This document shows, piece by piece, positions 1-5,631 of a stretch of 5,631 bases of DNA; the stretch's first letter is position 1; each line of letters begins with the position of its first letter. This DNA is from Desulfobacteraceae bacterium (GTDB lineage Bacteria; Desulfobacterota; Desulfobacteria; Desulfobacterales; SURF-7). The notes beneath the pieces are model-generated. The model ran no database searches, was not told where the DNA came from, and saw only the letters and a list, made by a program, of their open reading frames with translations. The position numbers and the translations under genes were made by a program. The stretch lies in the NCBI GenBank assembly GCA_030618925.1, contig JAUXCK010000213.1, forward strand, positions 1-5,631, written 5' to 3'.

Positions 1-258
1 CGACTAATTTCTAAATATTCATTCTTTTTTTGGAAATTTTTTAAGGCCGGATCCTGGCCTAAAGGACCCGGTTTTGGATTACGCCCGGAGGGCATGGGTT
101 ACCGGGCTTTGGTACAGCCATTTATCTCTGTCCTGGCCCAGATGACCCGATTTTCTATATAAGAAAAAAAAGACCGGTAAGGATAAAAATCAGAGCAATG
201 TCTGTTGAGGGTAGAATCCCCTCCCCCCGAAAAGAAAATTTTCTGCAGGTGTGGCGGA
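1..258. other. Intergenic region downstream of lpxK, no gene seen
   Basis: I see no open reading frame with recognisable protein character here on either strand. The stretch holds several small GC-rich inverted repeats: AGGCC/GGCCT at 44-48/56-60 around a GGATCC core, GCCCGG/CCGGGC at 83-88/102-107, and GAGGG/CCCTC at 207-211/219-223. An A-rich tract at 161-171 reads as a T-tract on the minus strand, the direction of the lpxK operon. Only a six-base ACCGGT palindrome precedes that tract, so it is not a convincing intrinsic terminator. The operon may end here or run past the left edge. Confidence 0.6.
66..112. repeat. Imperfect 12-base direct repeat with GC-rich hairpin
   Basis: ACCCGGTTTTGG at 66-77 recurs as ACCGGGCTTTGG at 101-112, 35 bases apart, with two mismatches. 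The second copy also supplies the CCGGGC arm of a perfect six-base inverted repeat with GCCCGG at 83-88. No T-tract follows on either strand, so a terminator role is not supported. It could be a degenerate intergenic repeat unit or coincidence in GC-rich sequence. Confidence 0.3.
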
Positions 259-1446
259 TCAAGGCAGGTGAGAAAGCTGGTGCTCTATAAATGCATCAAA
301 GGAATCCTCTTTATCTGCAAACGTCATCTCAATGCCAACAATCAGGAGATCCAAGGGCAGTGAAAGCTGATGCCTAATCCTGGCATAATCCTTTTCGGTG
401 GTTGCCAGCGCTTCTGCCCCGGCATCTTTCGCTGCCCTGAAAATATCTTCAAGTTCCCCGAATGTATAGGGGTGATGGTCCGGAAATTCAGAATACCCGA
501 CCAGGCGGCATCCAAACCCCTTCAATACACCCCGGAAGTCACTGTTCCCAACGATTCCAGAGAATGCGTATACGGTATAATTCCGTAAGCGGTCGTCCTC
601 TATAAATTCACGGCCCTGATTCACCGTTGATTCAGACGCTGGATCTGCCACGGAGTGCTGCCACACATAGGGTGTATGCATGGCTTTAAACATCGGTTTT
701 CCCTTGAAGAGATTCTCCTGGTGCGCCGGCCGGTGACTTGATGATTCATCGAATCGTGTCATAACAAATGCGCTTCCGCGCGCCAGGGCAGACACGGGTT
801 CCCTCAGAATTCCCCGTGGCAGAAGATGATGGTTTCCAAACGGGTGCCTGTCATCCAAAAGGACCAGATCGATATCCCTTGACAGTTTCAGATGCTGAAA
901 TGCATCATCGAGTATGATCACGTCCGGGCTGAATTTTTCCATGGCCAGCAAGCCGATTTTAAACCTGTCTCGTCCCACAAGAACCGGTACATTCTTCATA
1001 TTTTCAGCCATCATAACGGGTTCATCACCGGCCATTTCAGCGGTCATTAAAATGGTTTTCCCGTTGCTCACAATACTGCCGCTCTTTTCAGCACGCCCTT
1101 TGTAACCCCTGCTAATCACCACCGGTCTGTATCCAAGCCGCTGAACAAGACCTGCCAGATATAGGGTCATCGGGGTTTTACCCGTACCGCCGACTGCCAG
1201 ATTACCGACCGATATGACCTTGCAGGGAAGCCGGTTTGTCTTAAAGAATCCTTTTTGATATAAAAAACCACGCAGTTTTAAAGCTGCGCCAAAACAGACC
1301 GATATCATGAAGAAAAGCGTTGTAAATGAAAAAAAGCCCCCCCCCTCCTTATCGTCCATTATTGAGGCCACCCTGGCCCTGATCCTGTTTAATGGGTTAT
1401 TTAGCACCTTAATCCCTCTTCCGACACACCCGTATGGTATCTTCAA
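259..1446 (-). CDS. lpxK: Tetraacyldisaccharide 4'-kinase LpxK
   Basis: LpxK uses ATP to phosphorylate the 4' position of the tetraacyldisaccharide-1-phosphate, giving lipid IVA, at the cytoplasmic face of the inner membrane. Visible family features, counted from the TTG start: an N-terminal hydrophobic helix at about 39-57, the Walker A segment GNLAVGGTGKTP at 81-92, SRGYKG at 112-117, GDEP at 140-143, LDDAFQH at 179-185 (the family more often has DDGFQH), LLPRGILREP at 208-217, FPDHHPY at 321-327 and TTEKD at 349-353. It is complete at 395 residues, slightly long for the family because of an N-terminal extension. The start is uncertain. TTG at 1446 has a closely spaced AGGGG. GTG at 1407 has AGAGGG six bases upstream and would give 382 residues. 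ATG at 1359 would give 366. A run of nine G lies at codons 34-37. The gene is last of three in a probable operon, 61 bases after waaA. Confidence 0.95.
   Translation of the reverse strand: MKIPYGCVGRGIKVLNNPLNRIRARVASIMDDKEGGGFFSFTTLFFMISVCFGAALKLRGFLYQKGFFKTNRLPCKVISVGNLAVGGTGKTPMTLYLAGLVQRLGYRPVVISRGYKGRAEKSGSIVSNGKTILMTAEMAGDEPVMMAENMKNVPVLVGRDRFKIGLLAMEKFSPDVIILDDAFQHLKLSRDIDLVLLDDRHPFGNHHLLPRGILREPVSALARGSAFVMTRFDESSSHRPAHQENLFKGKPMFKAMHTPYVWQHSVADPASESTVNQGREFIEDDRLRNYTVYAFSGIVGNSDFRGVLKGFGCRLVGYSEFPDHHPYTFGELEDIFRAAKDAGAEALATTEKDYARIRHQLSLPLDLLIVGIEMTFADKEDSFDAFIEHQLSHLP
1337..1345 (-). repeat. Nine-G homopolymer in the 5' part of lpxK
   Basis: The plus strand shows nine C, read as nine G in lpxK, next to a seven-T run (1329-1335) separated by one base. 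The tract encodes the Gly-Gly-Gly after Met-Asp-Asp-Lys-Glu and sits upstream of the catalytic domain. A tract of this length can slip in replication or be miscounted in assembly. With the preceding AAGGA it also looks like an internal Shine-Dalgarno sequence, but no start codon lies at a suitable distance downstream. Confidence 0.7.
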
Positions 1447-1460
1447 TCACCCCTTTTCAG

Positions 1461-1478
1461 GTGTGACGTGCTGCACAC
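1461..1478 (-). other. Small inverted repeat ahead of lpxK
   Basis: GTGTG at 1461-1465 pairs perfectly with CACAC at 1474-1478 around an eight-base loop. On the minus-strand transcript it forms a short hairpin about 15 bases upstream of the TTG at 1446. It is too short to call with certainty, but it lies in the same 61-base gap as the stronger hairpin at 1484-1509. Confidence 0.3.
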
Positions 1479-1483
1479 TTTCC

Positions 1484-1509
1484 AACGCCCTGTACTCATA
1501 TGGGGCGTT
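1484..1509 (-). other. Hairpin overlapping the waaA stop codon
   Basis: AACGCCC at 1484-1490 is perfectly complementary to GGGCGTT at 1503-1509. The stem can continue inward through two G-U wobbles and two A-T pairs to a four-base loop. Two bases of the waaA TAA stop (1508-1510) are in the stem. No T-tract follows on the minus strand, so it is more likely an intercistronic mRNA structure (stability, processing or translational spacing between waaA and lpxK) than an intrinsic terminator. The function is inference. Confidence 0.5.
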
Positions 1510-2833
1510 ACGGTTTTAAGTAGTTGTTTGCTATCTTTAAAGTATTTTCGACTGCCCCTCTATTTGCTGTAAACACGTGAAAAGCGTTTTCCCCCATGCC
1601 CATGGCTTTATCATTTTCAGTGATAAAAAGGGTTGCGGCGTGAAAAATGCTGTCCGCGTCTGACACCCTGATGGCACCATCTGCCTCAACCAGGAGATGC
1701 GCGATCTCTGAAAAATCGCTCATATCCGGACCAAACAGGATTGGTTTTGAAAAAACCGCCGGTTCAAGTGGATTATGGCCCCCCTCATTCACAAGGCTCC
1801 CCCCCACAAAGGCGATGTCTGCCAATGCATAAAACCGGCGCAGAACCCCCATGGCATCAACAACAATCACATCAAGCGCTTTATGTGGCCTCGATGCCTT
1901 CAACTCTTTCATCAGAGCTGTTGAAAATCCATTTGATTTAAATAACCGGAAAACGATTTCAGCGCGTCCCGGATCCCTTGGCACAACCATCAATAAAAGA
2001 TTGGGAAACATTTTTTTTAGCCTGATAAAAGCGTCCAAAAGGATTGTTTCTTCTCCGTCATGGGTGCTGCCTGCCAGGAATATTTTCTGTGGGCCCCTTA
2101 TGTGCATGGCCTGTCTCAACGCTTCCAGTTCACTGGCGGCAACTGGATTTTCTTCCTGATCAAATTTGACATTTCCCGTCAGCACTATTTGTTCTTCCGG
2201 AACCCCGAGGGCTCTGAATCTGTTTCCATCCTTTTGTGTCTGCACACAGATCATTTTAAATGTTAAAAACAGAGGCCCCAGAAAAAACCAGAGCCGTCTG
2301 TAGCCTGCAAATGATTTTTCCGACAGTCTGGCATTCACCAGCAAAACCGGAATTTGTTTCTTTTTCATTTCATTTAAAAAATTAGGCCAGATATCTGTTT
2401 CAACAATAATGACCATTGCCGGATCAATCTGTTTTACCCTGCGCCTGACGGAAGGGATCAGATCATAAGGAAAGAAAAAAACAGTGTCCGCAACCTCCTT
2501 CATTGTCTCTTCAGCGATGGCATAGCCGGTTTTTGTGGATGCAGAAAAATAAAAATCTCGGCTGCCGATGCACTTCTTCAGCCTCTCTGCGAGCGGTACG
2601 GCGGATAGAACCTCCCCCACTGAAAGGGCATGCATCCAAACCGGCCGGCTTTTGACAGGCTTTTGCATACCGTGTCGACCTGCCCCGGCCGGATTGAACA
2701 GGCCAAGCCTGTGTAAAATGGTCTTGCGCCGTTTCTCAGAGAAAAGGACCAGCGGAATAATCAGAGGCAATCCGAGTATTAACACAAAAAAGAGGAGTAT
2801 GTTGTATATTGTGATGATCAATTTATAAACCAA
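1508..2833 (-). CDS. waaA: 3-deoxy-D-manno-octulosonic acid (Kdo) transferase
   Basis: WaaA (KdtA) transfers Kdo from CMP-Kdo to lipid IVA on the cytoplasmic face of the inner membrane. It is a GT30 enzyme with a GT-B fold. Visible features: an N-terminal membrane anchor at about 5-31, WMHALSVGE at 66-74 whose Glu74 matches the proposed catalytic base, SASTKTGY at 97-104, FFFPYD at 119-124, ETDIWPN at 145-151, NARLS at 167-171, TGNVKFD at 219-225, GSTHDGEE at 255-262, and the donor-site motif GGSLVNEGGHNPLEPA at 344-359. PRDP at 285-288 stands where many homologues have PRHP. The 441 residues are complete and near family length. The start is taken as TTG at 2833 because an in-frame TAA lies 27 bases upstream and no ATG occurs before codon 56. 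The Shine-Dalgarno match is weak. How many Kdo residues it adds cannot be told from sequence. Confidence 0.95.
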   Translation of the reverse strand: MVYKLIITIYNILLFFVLILGLPLIIPLVLFSEKRRKTILHRLGLFNPAGAGRHGMQKPVKSRPVWMHALSVGEVLSAVPLAERLKKCIGSRDFYFSASTKTGYAIAEETMKEVADTVFFFPYDLIPSVRRRVKQIDPAMVIIVETDIWPNFLNEMKKKQIPVLLVNARLSEKSFAGYRRLWFFLGPLFLTFKMICVQTQKDGNRFRALGVPEEQIVLTGNVKFDQEENPVAASELEALRQAMHIRGPQKIFLAGSTHDGEETILLDAFIRLKKMFPNLLLMVVPRDPGRAEIVFRLFKSNGFSTALMKELKASRPHKALDVIVVDAMGVLRRFYALADIAFVGGSLVNEGGHNPLEPAVFSKPILFGPDMSDFSEIAHLLVEADGAIRVSDADSIFHAATLFITENDKAMGMGENAFHVFTANRGAVENTLKIANNYLKP

Positions 2834-2840
2834 TTCCGGT

Positions 2841-2872
2841 CTGAAACCGACTCGGGTTTAAACCGGTTTCAG
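2841..2872 (-). other. Inverted repeat just upstream of the waaA start
   Basis: CTGAAACCG at 2841-2849 is a perfect nine-base inverted repeat with CGGTTTCAG at 2864-2872. Nested in it are two more palindromes, GGTTTAAACC at 2855-2864 and AAACCGGTTT at 2860-2869, so several alternative foldings or dimeric protein contacts are possible. The near arm ends seven bases before the waaA TTG start. It could modulate ribosome access to waaA or be an operator. No T-tract follows, so it is not a typical terminator. Confidence 0.45.
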
Positions 2873-2929
2873 GAGACAACATCAGAACACCATGGGGATC
2901 CGGGAACACAATTATTACCCGGTTTGGCG

Positions 2930-4474
2930 TCACAACTCAATGATACGGAACAGGACAATGCCATGTTTTTGATATAATATTTCATAGCGTTCCACATGGG
3001 CCAATCGGGTGATTTTGGATATGACAATGTCCCCGGACCGGGGCTTTCTTTTTTCATCCAACTGCTGCCGGTAGACAAAAAAGGATGGATAATTCATTCC
3101 CCACATAATGACTTTCATATTGTGTTTTTTTGCCAGCAGGGCGGCCTCTTTAACAGGCTGCTGCATGATACTGCCTGCAATGGGGAGGATATAAAGATTA
3201 ATAACAGCCACAAAAATTAATCCGGATAGTATGGTTTTCGCCATCCTTGGTGCTGATTTTACGAATAGAAGGGCTGTGATCAATAAAAATGCCCCCCCTA
3301 AAATAATTTTATACTTAAGACCGAACAGAGGCAATGCGCTTTCCACCACATGTTTAGCAAAATCATCACCAATTGCCGGCTGCATACGGGCGGCGATTTC
3401 CGGCAGAAAGAATAACAGCAGAAGAAAGGCCATGGGCCATACAAGCTGGGTGGCGGAATGTTTGACTTCATCAGCCGCCTGGGCCATAAAAATAAAGAGC
3501 GGCACATAGCCATAGACAACATAATGATGAAGCTTGGTACCGGCCAGGGAGAAAAAAATGAAAACAAATATAAACCAGATAAACAAAAACAGATTCACAT
3601 CCTTTTGCAAAAGCTTTCTTGCACCTGCGATCGCCTTGATCAAAAAAGCAGTGTTGGGTAACATTCCGACCAGTATGACCGGAATGTAATACAGCACCGA
3701 GCCTGAATGCCCTTCAAATGAGGCCTGAAACCGGTTGATATTTTGTGTCAAAAAAAACTCATCAATAAAACCCCGGCCATGCGTCATGCCCATGGCCACA
3801 TACCAGGGAAGTGATACAATAAGGAAAATCCCCCATCCAATTGGATTAAAGATGGCCCTGGCCCAGGCGCCCATCTGTTTTTTTACCAAAAAAAACAAAC
3901 CAGTTGTGACAAGGGGAATCAAAATGGCTATGGGGCCTTTGCTGAGAAAACCCAGGCCCATGAACAAAAAGGTCAGGTAGACATATTTTTTGTCCCTTCG
4001 TTCGTAAAACAGATAACAACAGAACAGGGTCAGAGTGATAAACAGATTGAGCAACGCATCGGCAATCGCCGCTTTGGCAATGATGCCTGTCTGAAGGGAA
4101 ACAGCCATAAAAAACACGGCATACCAGGCAGTGTGCGCCTTAAAATATCGTCTGGTAAAACCATACAATGCCAGTGCCCACAACAAAGAAGCCAGGGCCG
4201 AGGGAAGACGCAGGGCAAACTCATTTAACCCCAGGAGGCTGACCCCTGCCATCTGAACCCAGTAAATCATGGGCGGTTTATGGAAAAAGGGTTCGCCGTT
4301 TAAACGGGGTGTGAGAAAATCCTTACTTTCCAGCATTTCACGCGTCACTTCTGAATACGCCCCTTCGTCCTCGTCAAAAAGGGGCACATTCCCCAGGTTC
4401 ACGAAAAAACAAAAAAAAAGAACCCCTGACAGCAGGAGTAAAAAATAAGGTGCCTTAAGGTTATAATGATCCAT
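2930..4474 (-). CDS. ArnT/GT39-family membrane glycosyltransferase
   Basis: This is a polytopic inner-membrane glycosyltransferase of the PMT/ArnT (GT39, GT-C fold) superfamily. Such enzymes use a polyprenyl-phosphate-linked sugar as donor and act on the periplasmic side. Family features: a first membrane helix at about 9-27 followed by an acidic loop, FDEDEGAYSEVTREM at 33-47, whose acidic residues match the proposed catalytic site; FFHKPPMIYW at 63-72; GLGFLSKGPIAILIP at 173-187; NINRFQASFEGH at 245-256; and TKLHHYVVYGYVPL at 313-326. I count about 12 hydrophobic helices, then a soluble tail from about 436, probably periplasmic. The 514 residues are close to ArnT length. ATG at 4474 has GGAAAG eight bases upstream. 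It leads waaA by 96 bases and is probably the first gene of the operon, so lipid A or core sugar is a plausible acceptor. Donor and acceptor are not determined, and I do not call it arnT itself. Confidence 0.85.
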   Translation of the reverse strand: MDHYNLKAPYFLLLLSGVLFFCFFVNLGNVPLFDEDEGAYSEVTREMLESKDFLTPRLNGEPFFHKPPMIYWVQMAGVSLLGLNEFALRLPSALASLLWALALYGFTRRYFKAHTAWYAVFFMAVSLQTGIIAKAAIADALLNLFITLTLFCCYLFYERRDKKYVYLTFLFMGLGFLSKGPIAILIPLVTTGLFFLVKKQMGAWARAIFNPIGWGIFLIVSLPWYVAMGMTHGRGFIDEFFLTQNINRFQASFEGHSGSVLYYIPVILVGMLPNTAFLIKAIAGARKLLQKDVNLFLFIWFIFVFIFFSLAGTKLHHYVVYGYVPLFIFMAQAADEVKHSATQLVWPMAFLLLLFFLPEIAARMQPAIGDDFAKHVVESALPLFGLKYKIILGGAFLLITALLFVKSAPRMAKTILSGLIFVAVINLYILPIAGSIMQQPVKEAALLAKKHNMKVIMWGMNYPSFFVYRQQLDEKRKPRSGDIVISKITRLAHVERYEILYQKHGIVLFRIIEL

Positions 4475-4594
4475 AAATTATACTTTCCAAGATGATGAGA
4501 AAACCAGACGTCAGGTAACAGATACCATACCGGGATCTAATCATCAACATCTCCAATTCCGCCATCAAAACCCCGCAAATTTTTTTTCTATTGA

Positions 4595-4607
4595 AGCAAG
4601 GATTGCT
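4595..4607. promoter_or_regulatory. Candidate upstream activator-binding palindrome
   Basis: AGCAA-GGA-TTGCT is a perfect 5+3+5 inverted repeat. It lies about 150 bases upstream of the sigma-54 -24 element, a usual distance for an enhancer-binding protein site. Dimeric Fis-type helix-turn-helix proteins bind short dyads of this kind. A five-base arm is weak evidence on its own, and only one copy is visible. Confidence 0.25.
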
Positions 4608-4757
4608 GTCATATTTAACATATTGATAATACTAAATTTTAATTCCATCTCCCCCACATAACCGCAACCTGGGTTTCGCCCTTTTTCTTCCGGGATTAAC
4701 GCCGTCATCAATTGTTTTTTTCAATATTTTCAGTCTGTTATTATATGTGTCTCTGTT

Positions 4758-4773
4758 TGGCATCCTCCTTGCT
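4758..4773 (+). promoter_or_regulatory. Sigma-54 (-24/-12) promoter
   Basis: TGGCATCCTCCTTGCT matches the sigma-54 consensus TGGCAY-N5-TTGCW, with the invariant GG (4759-4760) and GC (4771-4772) separated by exactly ten bases. Transcription would start near 4784, leaving a leader of about 75 bases before the ATG at 4859. Sigma-54 promoters need an enhancer-binding ATPase, so the downstream gene is probably switched on by a specific signal. The match is seen in the sequence; activity is inferred. Confidence 0.75.
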
Positions 4774-4844
4774 CAAATAAACACTCACTCCACAAAGCAC
4801 GCACGCCAAAAAGCACACTATTTTTTAACATCGTCATCCCCATC

Positions 4845-4853
4845 AGGGAGGAG
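4845..4853 (+). promoter_or_regulatory. Strong ribosome binding site deciding the start at 4859
   Basis: AGGGAGGAG ends five bases before the ATG at 4859 and contains a near-ideal anti-Shine-Dalgarno match. The in-frame ATG at 5015, which would start directly at the signal peptide, is preceded only by CACCTGCAAAA, with no such site. The ribosome binding site is therefore the main evidence that the helix-turn-helix segment is translated as the N-terminus of the protease. Confidence 0.8.
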
Positions 4854-4858
4854 CTATT

Positions 4859-5598
4859 ATGCCGGACCTAAAATTTTCCAAAAAATTGCCCACCATCAGG
4901 CAGATCAAAAACCTGCTGGTCCTTGAAGCCATGAAACGATCAGGCAATGATCAAACCCATGCCGCCAGAAAACTCGGCATTTCAAAAGGCACCCTTTCCG
5001 GTCACCTGCAAAAAATGCAACTGGCCAAATACATTCTTGTTGTTCTCTTCTATCTCCTGTCATCAGGGGTCACACATGCAGATGACATGGAACCCTACAT
5101 CAAACACCAGGTGGTTGTTAAGTTTGACACAACCGCTTCTGAAAAAGACATTAAGGACCTGATCGCTTCCCACAATCTGACTGTGCGTGAAAAAATCCCT
5201 CAGATCAATTACTATGTGCTTGAACTGTCCCCGGCCGACACGGTGTCTGACATCGTCGCCATTCTGGCAGACCATGACATTGTGGAAAAATGTGAGCCCA
5301 ATTATGTGACACAAACCCAGGATATCCCCAATGACCGTTTTTTTCCAAGGCAGTGGGGCCTGCAGAACACGTTCTTTGAAGGCTCGGACATCCAGGCCAC
5401 CCGGGCATGGGAAGTGGAGTCCGGCAGCCCTGATGTCATTATCGCTATCATTGATATGGGGTTTGATTATTCCCACCAGGACCTGCAGGAAAACCTCTGG
5501 CACAATTCAGATGAAATCCCGGACAACGGAAAGGATGACGACAACAACGGGTATATCGATGATATGATCGGGTGGGATTTTGTCAATCAATCCCAGGG
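4859..5598 (+). CDS. Fis-type HTH fused to S8 (subtilisin-like) protease, 3' partial
   Basis: The product reads as four parts. Residues 13-54 form a Fis-type helix-turn-helix: GNDQTHAARKLGISKGTLS at 29-47 closely resembles the GNQTRAALMMGINRGTLR region of E. coli Fis. Residues 55-74 are a lysine-preceded hydrophobic stretch ending in THA-DD, like a signal peptide with a possible cleavage after Ala74. Residues 78-150 match a subtilase propeptide, from HQVVVKFD to VEKCEPNYV. From about 158 the S8 catalytic domain begins with NDRFFPRQWGLQN, IAIIDMGFDYSHQDL at 194-208+ (catalytic Asp199; DMG replaces the usual DTG/DSG) and a calcium-binding-like KDDDNNGYIDD at 225-235. The catalytic His and Ser lie beyond the genomic end. 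The reading frame stays open to the window edge, but codons after about 247 are adapter. A sigma-54 promoter and a strong ribosome site precede it. The role of the HTH is unknown: a membrane-tethered regulator, or a leader shed on cleavage. Translation from Met53 (5015) alone would give a plain secreted protease. Confidence 0.85.
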
Positions 5599-5631
5599 AA
5601 GTCGGATCGTAGCCATGTCGTTCTGTGAGCC
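5599..5631 (+). other. Residual MGI/DNBSEQ sequencing adapter
   Basis: The last 33 bases, beginning AAGTCGGATCGTAGCC and ending TTCTGTGAGCC, agree base for base with the start of the MGI/BGISEQ read-2 adapter as I remember it. The protease translation also leaves the family pattern at this point: up to GWDFVNQSQG it follows the subtilase consensus, and after it the expected approach to the GHGTH motif is missing. These bases should be treated as artefact, not genome. The boundary could be off by a base or two because adapter and genome may share bases. Confidence 0.9.

Larger units (their letters stand above)
4475..4858. other. Divergent intergenic regulatory region
   Basis: These 384 AT-rich bases separate the minus-strand lipid A operon from the plus-strand HTH-protease gene and should hold both promoters. 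The plus-strand promoter is a clear sigma-54 type at 4758-4773. For the minus-strand operon I find no convincing -35/-10 pair; TATAAT on the minus strand (4477-4482) lies only two bases before the ATG. A short palindrome at 4595-4607 is a candidate protein-binding site. I see no coding sequence or RNA gene here. Confidence 0.7.

Noticed and set aside
44..60. AGGCC/GGCCT hairpin as an operon terminator
   Set aside because: On the minus strand the stem is followed by TTAAAAAATTT and not by a T-run, and the stem is only five pairs. It does not meet the usual form of an intrinsic terminator on either strand.
159..180. T-tract on the minus strand downstream of lpxK as an intrinsic terminator
   Set aside because: Only the ACCGGT palindrome directly precedes it, too short for a terminator stem.
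1851..2159. 102-codon plus-strand reading frame opposite waaA
   Set aside because: It is entirely antisense to conserved waaA motifs and has no recognisable protein character.
2900..2922. CCGGG/CCCGG inverted repeat just after the glycosyltransferase stop codon
   Set aside because: The five-base stem has a 13-base loop and no following T-run, so it is not distinguishable from chance.
4477..4482. Perfect TATAAT on the minus strand just before the glycosyltransferase ATG
   Set aside because: It lies two bases from the start codon and the hexamer at -35 distance (TGGTTT) matches poorly. It would produce a transcript starting inside the gene, so it is probably chance in AT-rich sequence.
5063..5503. 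146-codon minus-strand reading frame opposite the protease gene
   Set aside because: It is antisense to a well-recognised subtilase propeptide and catalytic domain, has no family resemblance of its own and no ribosome site, so it is a shadow frame.
5597..5631. Apparent divergence of the protease after GWDFVNQSQG as a frameshift or a novel C-terminus
   Set aside because: The divergent bases coincide with the sequencing adapter, which explains the loss of similarity without any biological event.

Overview
The window looks like a fragment of a Gram-negative bacterial chromosome. It carries lipid A/Kdo assembly genes, and its protein style and use of a sigma-54 promoter would suit a Desulfobacterota (Desulfobacteraceae-like) organism. 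That assignment is inferred from protein style only; no marker gene fixes it. The right end carries 33 bases of what I recognise as an MGI/DNBSEQ sequencing adapter, so the window is probably the end of an assembled contig, and genomic sequence stops near base 5598.

Left and centre, minus strand, in transcription order: a multi-pass ArnT/GT39-type glycosyltransferase (4474 to 2930), the Kdo transferase waaA (2833 to 1508) and the tetraacyldisaccharide 4'-kinase lpxK (1446 to 259). The gaps are 96 and 61 bases and all three genes point the same way, so they are probably one outer-envelope operon. LpxK phosphorylates the lipid A disaccharide, WaaA adds Kdo to the product, and the ArnT-like enzyme could transfer a sugar from a polyprenyl carrier on the periplasmic side. 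Both gaps hold inverted repeats: one hairpin overlaps the waaA stop codon and another lies just ahead of the waaA TTG start. The first 258 bases, downstream of lpxK, hold small GC-rich inverted repeats and no recognisable gene.

Right, plus strand: a 384-base divergent intergenic region leads to a gene with a well-matched sigma-54 (-24/-12) promoter and a strong Shine-Dalgarno site. Its product is the most unusual thing here. It has an N-terminal Fis-type helix-turn-helix, then immediately a hydrophobic signal or membrane segment, an I9/fervidolysin-like propeptide and the start of a subtilisin-family (S8) protease domain. The catalytic Asp is present; the His and Ser regions lie beyond the contig end. 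The layout suggests a protease tied to a DNA-binding domain across the membrane, or a secreted protease whose leader doubles as a DNA-binding protein. The main alternative is translation from an internal Met at 5015, which would give an ordinary secreted protease.
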